A stretch of 30,126 nt of DNA, taken from the IMG/VR virus record IMGVR_UViG_3300047558_000095, positions 1 through 30,126 of that record; one strand, written 5' to 3'. Positions 18,777-28,029 of the stretch are shown in pieces (positions within the stretch are counted from its first letter, which is position 1; every line of letters starts with the position of its first letter). The position numbers and the translations under genes are program-made. This stretch comes from a virus. The notes under the pieces were generated by a model. That model did not search any database. It was not told the DNA's origin and saw nothing but the letters and a program-made list of their open reading frames with translations.

Positions 18777-21734
18777 ATGGCAGATATTCAACTCACCGCT
18801 GATGGATCACAAGCATTAGCAACACTAAAGAAGATTCAAGACAGTGTTGATAAGCTGGGTGGCGAATTCAAAAAGTTCGCTGGTGATGCTAGTAAGAGTT
18901 TAGATAGTGTAAAGAAAAATACAGAAAATTTATCCAATGCTACGGCGATGTTAGGTAAAGCAGTTGGCGCACTAGGCATGGCTGGTATCATTAAGAATTT
19001 TGGTGATTACTCTAAGGAAGTTGTAAACGCAAATAAAGCTACTGGTGTTGCTATTTCCACTATTGATAACTTTGCTAAAGCAGTTGGTAAAGCTGGCGGA
19101 GATAGTAGTCGTGCTGTCGGTGATGTTATTGACTTTACGGCCTCTCTTAAAGAAGCTAATGATGGTAGTGTAGGTGCTCAAGCAGAATTAGAGAGAATGG
19201 GAATTACCCTAAAAGATTTAGGTACTCTTTCAAATGAAGATATTTTTAAGAAAACTATTAATGGATTAGCTGGAATAGGAGATGCCAGTGATCGTAACGC
19301 ACTTGCTCTAAAATACTTTGGTAGAAATTTCAAAGATATTGACTTTAAGACTGTTGCCGCAACATTTGGTCAAAGTCAGGCTAGTGGTAAAGATAATAGT
19401 CAGAGTATTCAGAGAATGGCTGATGCTATGGATTCACTGAATATCATGTTTAGCTCAATAAAAGCTGGAATTTTAGAGGCATTTGATCCAGTCATCAAAG
19501 TATTCAAATTTTTAACTGAAAATGTTAAAGGATTCACAGACACATTAAAAGAAATGGCTAAACTAGCTACTTTAGCTGGTCTAGCATTCTTATGGATTGA
19601 TAAAGTTAGTGGTAAATTTAATAATCTTGCCGCTAATCTTGATATTAACAAGCAACTTACATCCCTAAAAAATAAGACTGCTGAATATGAAGCGTTGATA
19701 ACCAAAATGGGATCTATTCCAGAGAGTAGCCCATTATCTAAAAAAATGGATGATCTAGATGCTGGGTGGGAACGTGCTAAAGCTAAAGAAGATGCGTTCA
19801 TAGCAAAGCACAAAGAAACTATTCAGGCTAATGAGAAATTATCAGCATCATTTACTGCTATGAAGCAAGTCGTTACTTCTCCATTTACTGGTTTAGCATC
19901 GTCATTAGATGGTGTTAAGAATGGTATTGGTACCGCTGTAAATGGATTTAGTGAAGCTAATAAAGCTGGCGAAGCTAACGCTAGAGTAATGTCAAAATTA
20001 GATAACTTCCATATGAAATTTGCTGGCACTGTAATGGATAGTGCGCAATCAATGAAGTTTGCTAGAATTCAAAGTGGATTATACGCAACTGCTAATTTCT
20101 ATGCTACTAAATCAGCAAATACGTTAGCTTTAGCGATTAATGGTGTTAAAGTTGCGGCTGCTTCTACTATCGCGGTGTTAGGAAATATGATTGCTATATT
20201 TGGCATTTTATATACTGCCGCTGAAGCATTGAATTGGCTCATTAATAAAATATTTGATGTTGATGTATTAAAGAATGTCTCGGAATGGTTTGATGAAGTA
20301 ACTGGCGCAGCCGAAAGAGCTAGAAAAAAACAAAAAGAAGTAGATGATGCCGCTAAAGATAAGGCAGAAGAAGAAAAAAGAATAGTCGTCAATAAATTAT
20401 GGGCAGAGACTAATGCGGCGATCAACGAGAATATTAGATCATATGCTCAACAAAATCAAATGAATAATGAGCAATTAGCTCACAGTATCAAAATGATTGG
20501 ACTATCTGAAGATCGTATACAAACAGAAACAGAATCATTTAATTTACAGCAAGAATATAAAAAGAAGATTCAAGATTCTAATAATGAAATAGCAAAGCAG
20601 TTTGATCTATTGAAGGGATTGAAGCCCGGAACAGAAGATTACAAACGCGCAAATGCTGAGATTGATAAACAACGTCAAATTCAGGGCGGTGTAACAAAAG
20701 AATATGAAAAACAAGCGGCAACATTGCCAAAGTTACAAGCAGATAGAACAATAGCAGTAGCTAAAGAGCGTGATCGCCAACATATTCTTGAAGAAATCAC
20801 TAAGCAGATGGAGCGACAAGCGACCCTAGGCGATCAACTACGTGGTGCTAACGACAAGATGGTTGATATTAACTTCCAAGAGAGTCTTCGAGGTAAGTCT
20901 CCACTAGAGAAGCAAATGATGACTATCAAAGAAGATGCTCGTAAAGCCGCTCTCGAAGCAGGTAGAGCATTTGCCGCTGGTTTTGAAGATAGTGGTGATG
21001 GTCTAACACCTGAAAAGGCTAATGAGTTAAAAGTTGGCTTAGACAAAATTGCTAAGAGTTACAAGGCTATTGCTGACGAACAAGTTAAGAACTTGAAAAT
21101 TTCACGCACGTGGCAAGCAGGATGGGATGAAGCGTTTAACGCATACGCTGACAGTGCCACAAACGCCGCTAAGATGGCTGGTGATGCTTTCAACGCTGTT
21201 ACTAACAGTATGAATCAAGCTATTGACAATTTCGTAATGACTGGCAAGTTCAGTTTCAAAGATATGGCAACAAGCATTATTCAAGACCTAATCAAGATTG
21301 AACTCAAAGCACAAGCAATGGATATCTGGAAGATGATGCGTGGTGGCTCATCCAGTGGTGGTGGGTCTGTTATTGGGACTCTATGGGATTGGGGTAAAAG
21401 TATACTTGGTTTTGCTAATGGCGGAGAACCACCTGTTGGTGTTCCAAGTCTAGTTGGTGAAAATGGTCCTGAGTTGTTTATTCCTAAATCTGCTGGCACC
21501 GTAATACCTAATGGTGGTGGTGGCAAATCATTTGATTTAGGAACTACAGCAAAAATGTCAGCTCCAAGGCCATCACCATCAGTTACAAGAGTTACCAATA
21601 ACTCAACACAGAATACATATGTAACGAATAGCATATCTGCTGTTGATGCTCAGAGTGTTGCTCAATTATTAATGAGTAATAAGAATACGATCTTTGGTAT
21701 CGTTCAACAAGCACAAAAAGGACTACCTAGATGA
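18777..21734 (+). CDS. Tail tape measure protein, 985 aa
   Basis: The long helical protein begins MADIQLTADGSQALATLKKI and has coiled-coil stretches, a hydrophobic segment near VAAASTIAVLGNMIAIFGIL and another at LATLAGLAFLWI. The C-terminal part contains DMATSIIQDLIKIELKAQAM and VGENGPELFIPKSAGTV, both typical of tape measure C-termini. AAGGA precedes the ATG. In this class about 0.15 nm of tail per residue suggests a tail near 150 nm, taking the usual rule. No lysozyme or peptidase domain is seen. The 3' end overlaps the next gene by 4 bases. Confidence 0.93.
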   Translation: MADIQLTADGSQALATLKKIQDSVDKLGGEFKKFAGDASKSLDSVKKNTENLSNATAMLGKAVGALGMAGIIKNFGDYSKEVVNANKATGVAISTIDNFAKAVGKAGGDSSRAVGDVIDFTASLKEANDGSVGAQAELERMGITLKDLGTLSNEDIFKKTINGLAGIGDASDRNALALKYFGRNFKDIDFKTVAATFGQSQASGKDNSQSIQRMADAMDSLNIMFSSIKAGILEAFDPVIKVFKFLTENVKGFTDTLKEMAKLATLAGLAFLWIDKVSGKFNNLAANLDINKQLTSLKNKTAEYEALITKMGSIPESSPLSKKMDDLDAGWERAKAKEDAFIAKHKETIQANEKLSASFTAMKQVVTSPFTGLASSLDGVKNGIGTAVNGFSEANKAGEANARVMSKLDNFHMKFAGTVMDSAQSMKFARIQSGLYATANFYATKSANTLALAINGVKVAAASTIAVLGNMIAIFGILYTAAEALNWLINKIFDVDVLKNVSEWFDEVTGAAERARKKQKEVDDAAKDKAEEEKRIVVNKLWAETNAAINENIRSYAQQNQMNNEQLAHSIKMIGLSEDRIQTETESFNLQQEYKKKIQDSNNEIAKQFDLLKGLKPGTEDYKRANAEIDKQRQIQGGVTKEYEKQAATLPKLQADRTIAVAKERDRQHILEEITKQMERQATLGDQLRGANDKMVDINFQESLRGKSPLEKQMMTIKEDARKAALEAGRAFAAGFEDSGDGLTPEKANELKVGLDKIAKSYKAIADEQVKNLKISRTWQAGWDEAFNAYADSATNAAKMAGDAFNAVTNSMNQAIDNFVMTGKFSFKDMATSIIQDLIKIELKAQAMDIWKMMRGGSSSGGGSVIGTLWDWGKSILGFANGGEPPVGVPSLVGENGPELFIPKSAGTVIPNGGGGKSFDLGTTAKMSAPRPSPSVTRVTNNSTQNTYVTNSISAVDAQSVAQLLMSNKNTIFGIVQQAQKGLPR

Positions 21735-22411
21735 GTTTACAAACAGTTTTCAATAAGGCAAGCGCCATTACTATCAATCGTCGCAAAATGGTTGGTATTC
21801 AGTATACTCGCAGTCAAATACCTAAGACTAGTCTAACACCGACTAAGAATCCTTGGCGCTTCACTATCACTCTTCCGGGTATGGCTTGGAATACTGCTCG
21901 TCCATTGATTGAAGTATTAGATAGTTTAGACAGATATCTACCTGAAACAATTCAGGTTGGGCAAAATTCTAACTTTGCTTGGCTCTATGCGTATCAAGGT
22001 GCTATGAGTTTGTTCGAACGCAGTAGTTTGTTGATTTCATCATTCAATGGTAATCAGATGACACTTACTAACTTACCATCGTTGGCTAGTAGTGCCGTTC
22101 TATTTGCTCGTGGCGATTTTATTCAGGTTCAAGGTCATCCATTCCCATTTACTGTAGTAAATGATGTGTTACGTGGAACAGACTCCACAGTTACATTAAC
22201 AACTCATCGTCCGAATATTCTTACTGATAATGTTACTGGACTTGGTATAGTTGCTGGCGCAGATTGCCAAATCAGAGTATTCTGCCCTGATCTTCCGACA
22301 TACAATTTAAAACCAGGCGCACAATCTGTTGTTAATGGAAAGCTAGTTAACAATGCTATCGTAGAATGGGACGCCGGTCTAACATTTTATGAATATTTGG
22401 GAGATGCGTAA
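21731..22411 (+). CDS. Distal tail / tail tip protein (putative), 226 aa
   Basis: Its place directly after the tape measure is that of the distal tail or hub N-terminal protein in siphoviruses. The protein is beta-rich with a conserved-looking core NPWRFTITLPGMAWNTARPL and later GDFIQVQGHPFPFTVVNDVL, and no membrane or signal segment. No definite family motif is recognised. It overlaps both neighbours by a few bases, indicating coordinated expression of tip components. Confidence 0.62.
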   Translation: MSLQTVFNKASAITINRRKMVGIQYTRSQIPKTSLTPTKNPWRFTITLPGMAWNTARPLIEVLDSLDRYLPETIQVGQNSNFAWLYAYQGAMSLFERSSLLISSFNGNQMTLTNLPSLASSAVLFARGDFIQVQGHPFPFTVVNDVLRGTDSTVTLTTHRPNILTDNVTGLGIVAGADCQIRVFCPDLPTYNLKPGAQSVVNGKLVNNAIVEWDAGLTFYEYLGDA

Positions 22412-23067
22412 TGTCTAGCTATATCGCGGAAGTAAATGGTTCTAGAGTAATTGATGCTGAGTTCATCAAGATGGTTGTTACCTACACGAATGGCACAACA
22501 ACTACTCAACGAACTTTCAGATTTAGTAACAGTTATCGTCAAGAAACTATTGAAGGCGAATTGTATGATGATTTGGGCGCTCTAATGAGCGTTGGTAACT
22601 ATCAACGTAGTATCGCACCTACAACTTATGATACTAGCATTGGTGTTACTGGTCTAGACCCAAACTATTTGTTTATGGTTGCTGGCGCTCCACTAACATC
22701 ACCTATGGCTGTAAAGAATCAACCTGATATCCCTATTGGTTATTGGCCTATGTTGAAGGGTAGTTTGATACAGATTCGCAGAGGTTTTTACAATGATAAC
22801 TATCAGTTGACTACGGCATTATTGCGATATAGTGGTATCGTCACCAGTTTCAATATTAAAGAAGAACGAGATGGTGGACCAGATGCCAAAACTGATAACT
22901 ATACTATCGTGATTCAGTGTAGTGCTCTTAGTAGAGTTCTACAGAATAGATTGAGCGGTAGATCAACTAACAGCAAAAGTTGGAAACAGTATAATCCTAA
23001 CGATACTAGTATGGATAGAGTAACCGCTCTCGAAACAAAAGCATTTGATTTTGGTAAGGATGTATAA
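22411..23067 (+). CDS. Tail tip protein, DUF2163-like (putative), 218 aa
   Basis: The middle part (FMVAGAPLTSPM; GSLIQIRRGFYNDNYQL; RYSGIVTSFNIKEERDG) and C-terminus (IVIQCSALSRVLQNRLSGRS ... DTSMDRVTALETKAFDFGKD) resemble phage tail tip proteins in which a beta domain is followed by a conserved stretch ending in D-x-x-F. In these phages the protein sits between the distal tail protein and the J-like protein. Start and stop both overlap neighbours by one base. Confidence 0.62.
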   Translation: MSSYIAEVNGSRVIDAEFIKMVVTYTNGTTTTQRTFRFSNSYRQETIEGELYDDLGALMSVGNYQRSIAPTTYDTSIGVTGLDPNYLFMVAGAPLTSPMAVKNQPDIPIGYWPMLKGSLIQIRRGFYNDNYQLTTALLRYSGIVTSFNIKEERDGGPDAKTDNYTIVIQCSALSRVLQNRLSGRSTNSKSWKQYNPNDTSMDRVTALETKAFDFGKDV

Positions 23068-26000
23068 TGAGCTGGTTTGATGATGAAGAAGACAGTGGAG
23101 ACAGCTGGTACGATTCTGGCGATGGCGGAGGAGATTCTGGCGGCGGCTTCTTTGAATCTGTAGGGTCATTTTTTAGTGATGCCGCATCCGCTGTTGGGGA
23201 CTTTGTAGGCGCGGCAGTTCAAAAGGTGGAAGATGTTGCTAGTAGTGTAATTAATACAGTAAAAGACTTTCCATTACCTAGTTTAGCCAACGTCAGTGAT
23301 GTAGCCAGTAAGAGTGGATTAGTAGATGGTTTGATTAACGCCGGCCTTAAATTTGCTGGCACTGCTGTTGTCAGTTATCTTGTAACAAAAGCAGTTACGC
23401 CTAGCCAACCAGAATCTAACACCCCAACTCCAACTCCAAACCCAGGTACACATATTACCTTACAGCCAGCATCTAGAAACACTTTATCTATTGTATATGG
23501 TTTAAGTTGGACTGGAACTACGGTCGTTGATGCCATGATTAGCGCAGATAATAAGACAATGTGGTATGTTATGGCAGTGTGTGAAGCCCCAGAAACTACC
23601 AATGCCTTTGGTGGCGGGTCTTTATCATTTGAAGGAATAAAATGGGGTGATTATATTCTCAATATGAGCGGCACAACTGTCACAAGTTGGACAGATAGTG
23701 CTGGGAATACTGATACTAAACCTAATGGACTTATTGATATATGGACGTATGGTAAAGGCAGTTCTAATCCATTGAACAGCACTAGTAATGCTTGGGATGT
23801 TCTGAGCGATAGTGCTATTCCTGCTAATTTAAGATGGTCATCATCCGATTCAATGAGTGGATGTTGCTTTATTGTGATGAGAGTAAAATATGACCAAACT
23901 GCCGGTATTACTGGAATGCCATCTAGTATAAGATGCCATATTAGAAATACTATTCATAGTCCAGGCTCCGTAATCTATGATTATCTAAGTAATACTCGTT
24001 ATGGATGTTCTGTATCAGATGATAACATTGATATTGTAAGTTTACAAGACTTAGATGATTATTCTTCACAAACAATCAGCTATACTGATAGTCAAGGCAA
24101 TCCTGCTACTAGCATCCGTTATAGCATCGATGGTGTTCTACAAGTTACTAAAGATAATTACACTAATTTAAATACACTATGCGCAGCCGCCGATAGTTGG
24201 TTACAGTGGAAAGAAGCAACTGGTAAATGGGGTGTTGTAATCAACAAGGCATACAATCAGGGTGCTGGTTCTCAAACTGCTCAATCATTAGCACAGCTAT
24301 TTGCTATCAACGATGATAACGTCATGGGCGGCATTGACTTTACTCCTACAGATTTGAATTCTAATTTCAATAACATTGAGGCAACGTATTATGATTTGAA
24401 TTTAGACAACCAGCAGTCTTCTGTTTTCTTAAATTTAAACAGCGCTATCGTTAATCCTAACGAACCAATGGCACCATTTAAACTAGATTTGCCTTATTGT
24501 AATACTTACTTTAGAGCACAATATATCGCTGAGAGAAAACTCTTACAAAATCGTGAAGATTTAGTTACACAAGTTACCTTAGATTTCAGTGGTCTTCAAG
24601 TAGATGCTGGTGATCTTGTTCGTGTTACTAATGACAAATACAAATGGGTCGATAAAGTATTCAGAGTAACTCAAGTAACAGAAGCAAAGAATGAAGATAT
24701 AATTACTGTTCAACTCAATTTGATGGAATACAATCATCAGATTTATGAGAATATTGATCTACAAGATTTTGTGCCAGAGAGCGATAGTGGCTTGTCTAAT
24801 CCGGCAGCGATAGAGCCTCCATCAAGTTTATTCATTGAATATCCAACTTCAACAAATGGTACGACAAACACTATGGTAGTTGGCGCAACAGTTCCAGCTC
24901 AAGGTATTGTTACTAGTATGGATTTTTATAGTGGAACTAATCCTGACCCTATTACTCACTCCTTATATAAAGCACTGACTAGTGATAATGGAACAAACTG
25001 GAGCGCGGGTGATATTGCCCGTCTGACAGTGAACAGTTTGTTGCCTAATAGTGTTTCTATTGTTGGCATTACTAAGGCAGTGAACGCAGTTGTAAGCACT
25101 AGTGTAGCACACGGTTTGGCTAATGGTGATATCGTATATCTAGACAATGTTGGTGGTATGACTAACATTAACGGACAGAAGTCTCCGGTGTCTGTTATTT
25201 CTCCTACATCGTTTGCGTTAAACAATATCAACAGTGTTCTATATAACACATACACCAGTGGAGGCAAAGTTCAGCGCCCAGTATTCTTCTCTGTTAAAGC
25301 GACAACTACTACGGGTCCATCTTCTGGTGGTGCTGGTATCAGCAGTGCTCCATCTACAGTGGCAAAAGCAACTTGGGCTGGTAGTGGCGTTACTCCATCA
25401 GGTATTAATAGTAGTAGTATCACTAATAACGCTGTCTCAGAAACTGTCAGTGTTGTGATTGCTAATAACCCTGAGAATCCTATTCAGTATGGTGTTTACT
25501 TAGACCCTACAGATAACTCTGGTGCTCATGATATTACTTACAGAACTATCTATGGATTCTCCCCAATCGATAGAACAACAGACCCAGATCCGTCTACTCC
25601 TATTATTGACTTTGTTGAGATTTATTCTTCACAAACAGTGCCAAATTTTATAGCAAACATTGGTGACTTATCGTATCCTGATCCTGCTGTTACTGACCCA
25701 GCTAACGGTTATTTCAATGTGATTCCTTTCCTTATCACTAATGGTATGACATTAAATACAGGAGACAAATATAGTATTGATGCTACGTTTAGTGCCGTTC
25801 AGCATTGGCTAACAGATAGCACTACTACAGTAGTAGGTTATGAGTTGGCTATTTTTGAACAATTACCAGGAACAAGTGCGTGGATTAAGAAGTTTCAGAT
25901 TTATGATGAAGGGACAAACATCATCACAAGTAACCCGACTGCTCCATATATTCAGAAAGATGGTTACTTTCCAGTTATTGCTACTATTAGTGGTTTAGAT

Positions 26001-26150
26001 TTCACTGTGACTACTGCTAGTGGATTATATAAATGGGCTGTTGGCGTCAGTTATACTTTAGCTGGCGGCACAGGAAACCCTTCTTACAATACCCCAAATC
26101 AAATGAACCTCTACAACAGTAACATCAAAGTAACGAGACTAAGAAAATGA
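23067..26150 (+). CDS. J-like tail tip / host specificity protein, 1027 aa
   Basis: The N-terminus is low-complexity Asp/Ser/Gly-rich (DDEEDSGDSWYDSGDGGGDS), followed by an amphipathic Ala/Val region, then a Pro/Thr linker (PESNTPTPTPNPG). From about residue 128 a tail-tip core begins (LQPASRNTLSIVYGLSW), with RYGCSVSDDNIDIVSLQDLD and VDAGDLVRVTNDKYKWVDKV typical of lambda J-like proteins. The C-terminal half is beta-rich, likely fibronectin-like or carbohydrate-facing domains, with repeated Thr/Ser/Gly linkers. It would form the tail tip and contact the receptor. It is the second longest gene here. Confidence 0.85.
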   Translation: MSWFDDEEDSGDSWYDSGDGGGDSGGGFFESVGSFFSDAASAVGDFVGAAVQKVEDVASSVINTVKDFPLPSLANVSDVASKSGLVDGLINAGLKFAGTAVVSYLVTKAVTPSQPESNTPTPTPNPGTHITLQPASRNTLSIVYGLSWTGTTVVDAMISADNKTMWYVMAVCEAPETTNAFGGGSLSFEGIKWGDYILNMSGTTVTSWTDSAGNTDTKPNGLIDIWTYGKGSSNPLNSTSNAWDVLSDSAIPANLRWSSSDSMSGCCFIVMRVKYDQTAGITGMPSSIRCHIRNTIHSPGSVIYDYLSNTRYGCSVSDDNIDIVSLQDLDDYSSQTISYTDSQGNPATSIRYSIDGVLQVTKDNYTNLNTLCAAADSWLQWKEATGKWGVVINKAYNQGAGSQTAQSLAQLFAINDDNVMGGIDFTPTDLNSNFNNIEATYYDLNLDNQQSSVFLNLNSAIVNPNEPMAPFKLDLPYCNTYFRAQYIAERKLLQNREDLVTQVTLDFSGLQVDAGDLVRVTNDKYKWVDKVFRVTQVTEAKNEDIITVQLNLMEYNHQIYENIDLQDFVPESDSGLSNPAAIEPPSSLFIEYPTSTNGTTNTMVVGATVPAQGIVTSMDFYSGTNPDPITHSLYKALTSDNGTNWSAGDIARLTVNSLLPNSVSIVGITKAVNAVVSTSVAHGLANGDIVYLDNVGGMTNINGQKSPVSVISPTSFALNNINSVLYNTYTSGGKVQRPVFFSVKATTTTGPSSGGAGISSAPSTVAKATWAGSGVTPSGINSSSITNNAVSETVSVVIANNPENPIQYGVYLDPTDNSGAHDITYRTIYGFSPIDRTTDPDPSTPIIDFVEIYSSQTVPNFIANIGDLSYPDPAVTDPANGYFNVIPFLITNGMTLNTGDKYSIDATFSAVQHWLTDSTTTVVGYELAIFEQLPGTSAWIKKFQIYDEGTNIITSNPTAPYIQKDGYFPVIATISGLDFTVTTASGLYKWAVGVSYTLAGGTGNPSYNTPNQMNLYNSNIKVTRLRK

Positions 26151-26578
26151 TTATCACATATTACGACCCAATAACTGGACAGATTCTCTCAGTGGCAGAT
26201 GCTCAAAACGAGCACGATATCCTAGTAGGAGAAGCATATGCGGAAGGTAGATACGATGGTGCTACCTGTTATATTGATACTGAGTCCAAGCTTCCAGTTC
26301 TATTCCCAAAAAAGCCAATCAATACTCGTCATAAATACAGTTTTGATTGGGTATCTAAAGAGTGGAAAGTAGACATTGCTCTTACCGAAAGAATGGTTCG
26401 GCAGATGCGTGATAGACTATTTCAACCATTAGATAAAATGAATCCAATCTGGTATGATTGTTTGAGTGAGGAACAAAAACAACAACTGAAGGATTATCGT
26501 AAATCGTTGCTAGATATTACAAAACAACCTGACTATCCGCTAGATGTAACATTCCCAGCAATCCCCAATTTTTTATAA
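26147..26578 (+). CDS. Tail fibre assembly chaperone-like protein, 143 aa
   Basis: The N-terminal part is beta-rich (MIITYYDPITGQILSVADAQ). The C-terminal part, MRDRLFQPLDKMNPIWYD then LSEEQKQQLKDYRKSLLDI and a proline-rich end, matches the common RDxLLxxxD...LxxEQxxxWxxYRxxLRDI pattern of Phage_tail_APC / tail fibre assembly proteins. Such proteins assist folding or attachment of fibres, and fibre genes follow. It overlaps the J-like gene by 4 bases. The next promoter-like motif overlaps its stop. Confidence 0.83.
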   Translation: MIITYYDPITGQILSVADAQNEHDILVGEAYAEGRYDGATCYIDTESKLPVLFPKKPINTRHKYSFDWVSKEWKVDIALTERMVRQMRDRLFQPLDKMNPIWYDCLSEEQKQQLKDYRKSLLDITKQPDYPLDVTFPAIPNFL

Positions 26579-26581
26579 ATA
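26574..26581 (+). promoter_or_regulatory. Late-promoter-like motif TATAAATA over a stop codon
   Basis: The only copy with the full T4 late consensus octamer. It contains the stop TAA (26576-26578) of the fibre chaperone gene and lies six bases before ATG 26588, so predicted +1 is 26587. No Shine-Dalgarno is present. Confidence 0.68.
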
Positions 26582-26587
26582 TATAAT

Positions 26588-27085
26588 ATGTCCCTACTTC
26601 TTAATGGTTCAAAAACTCTAACAATCGCCGGAACAGAGCTTCAGTGTGTGGAAATTTACACTGGTGAAGCCTATACTATGCCGTTGTTCTTTAAAACATC
26701 TAACAATGTTCCTATTGACTGTACCGGCTGGAGTATGTCTGCTACAGCAAAATATTATCAAGGTAACATTATCTATCCAACGACCAAGACTGTTACCGTT
26801 TCCAACCTGCTAAAAATTACCCCTCAACCATCAAGCGGTGCTGGAACCTATGCCGCATCTTTGGCAGCAGTTTTTACTAATGCCGCTAACGGTGAAGGAT
26901 ATCTTTATATTCCATCTAATTTAGCTGATGGCAGTGGTTCACCAACGTCAACACCCTTACCAGACTTAACAGACACTATTTCGTATCTAGTAATCGTCAC
27001 AGTGACTGTGACTAGAACAGATAGTCAAAGCGGATTGATTGATATCAACCGTGAGCCTATAGGCTTTATTATGAGATATCAATAA
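26588..27085 (+). CDS. Upper baseplate / fibre-associated protein (putative), 165 aa
   Basis: The sequence YTMPLFFKTSNNVPIDCTGW followed by SMSATAKYY resembles the N-terminal beta domain of BppU-like and other fibre-attachment proteins (polar start, then a D-x-T/C-G-(W/Y) turn). The rest is Ser/Thr/Val-rich beta. No Shine-Dalgarno precedes the ATG, and the promoter-like motif ends six bases before it, so this message may be leaderless. Its stop overlaps the next fibre gene (taATG). Confidence 0.6.
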   Translation: MSLLLNGSKTLTIAGTELQCVEIYTGEAYTMPLFFKTSNNVPIDCTGWSMSATAKYYQGNIIYPTTKTVTVSNLLKITPQPSSGAGTYAASLAAVFTNAANGEGYLYIPSNLADGSGSPTSTPLPDLTDTISYLVIVTVTVTRTDSQSGLIDINREPIGFIMRYQ

Positions 27086-28029
27086 TGTCTGATATCAGTT
27101 CTACCTTTACCATTCAGCAGAACAAGATTACAGTCAGTATTGCTGATAATAATGTTAGTTTCAATCCAGAAACTATCAAACTTAACTTGTTTACTAACGG
27201 TCCGTATAGTTCTAATATACCTGCCGCTGGTAATACTGGAGAACTTCAATTTAATAGTGGAGGTTATCTAGCCCCTATCACTACGATAACATACGATAGC
27301 TCTACTCATGTTGCTAATCTAGGAACTACACAAAACATTTCTATCATTGGTGGAACTGATGGTCAAGTTTTAAAGACAGATGGATTTGGTAATCTAAGTT
27401 GGACAAACTATGTTGCTAATGCTGGCTATACTCCATTGTCTAATCATAGTAGTTTCAGTGATTTAGCTACAAGTGCTAACACAGCGAACTATGCCACAAG
27501 AGCAGGTACTTCTGGTAGCGCTAATATATCATACGGACTGAATGCCCCGCTCGGTAATATTACTATTGGTGGAGGTAGTAACGGGCAATATCTACAAACT
27601 AATGGTAATGGTGTTATGTCGTGGGCTGATGTTAACGTTGTTACTGCTTTAGCTAATCTTACTGACGCTAATATTGTATCACCAGTGGATGGACAGTTAC
27701 TATCATACGATGCCGCATCTAGTAAGTGGATTGCTAGTTTCCCAGGTAGTGTTACCGGCGTCACAAAGATTGTCGCTGGCACTGGCGTTACACTATCACC
27801 TACTAGCGGTGTAGGAACAGTAACTATTACAGCAAGCGGCGGCGGCAGTGGTGGGGGTAACTACCCTACTGGCGGCGGCACTGATAAGATATTCTGGGAA
27901 AACGATGCCACTATTACGACTAACTACACTGTTGCCACTGGTAAAAACTCAATGAGTATTGGTCCTGTAGCGATAGCAACAGGTGTAACAGTAACTATCT
28001 CTCCAGGCTCTGTCTGGGCAATCATATAA
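27085..28029 (+). CDS. Tail fibre protein with GGT-GQVL repeats, 314 aa
   Basis: The N-terminal domain (SSTFTIQQNKITVSIADNNV) is followed by GNTGELQFNSGG and two copies of a 21-residue module (IIGGTDGQVLKTDGFG..LSWT at 27343-27405 and IGGGSNGQYLQTNGNG..MSWA at 27565-27627) that recurs in the next gene. A Gly-rich hinge (ASGGGSGGGNYPTGGG) precedes a short C-terminal beta domain ending SPGSVWAII. Such modules form trimeric beta-structured fibre shafts. No enzymatic domain is seen. Confidence 0.82.
   Translation: MSDISSTFTIQQNKITVSIADNNVSFNPETIKLNLFTNGPYSSNIPAAGNTGELQFNSGGYLAPITTITYDSSTHVANLGTTQNISIIGGTDGQVLKTDGFGNLSWTNYVANAGYTPLSNHSSFSDLATSANTANYATRAGTSGSANISYGLNAPLGNITIGGGSNGQYLQTNGNGVMSWADVNVVTALANLTDANIVSPVDGQLLSYDAASSKWIASFPGSVTGVTKIVAGTGVTLSPTSGVGTVTITASGGGSGGGNYPTGGGTDKIFWENDATITTNYTVATGKNSMSIGPVAIATGVTVTISPGSVWAII

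Noticed and set aside
26329-26336. CATAAATA as a further promoter motif
   Set aside because: It lies inside the fibre chaperone gene as His-Lys-Tyr codons, has C in the first position unlike the others and no gene start follows.
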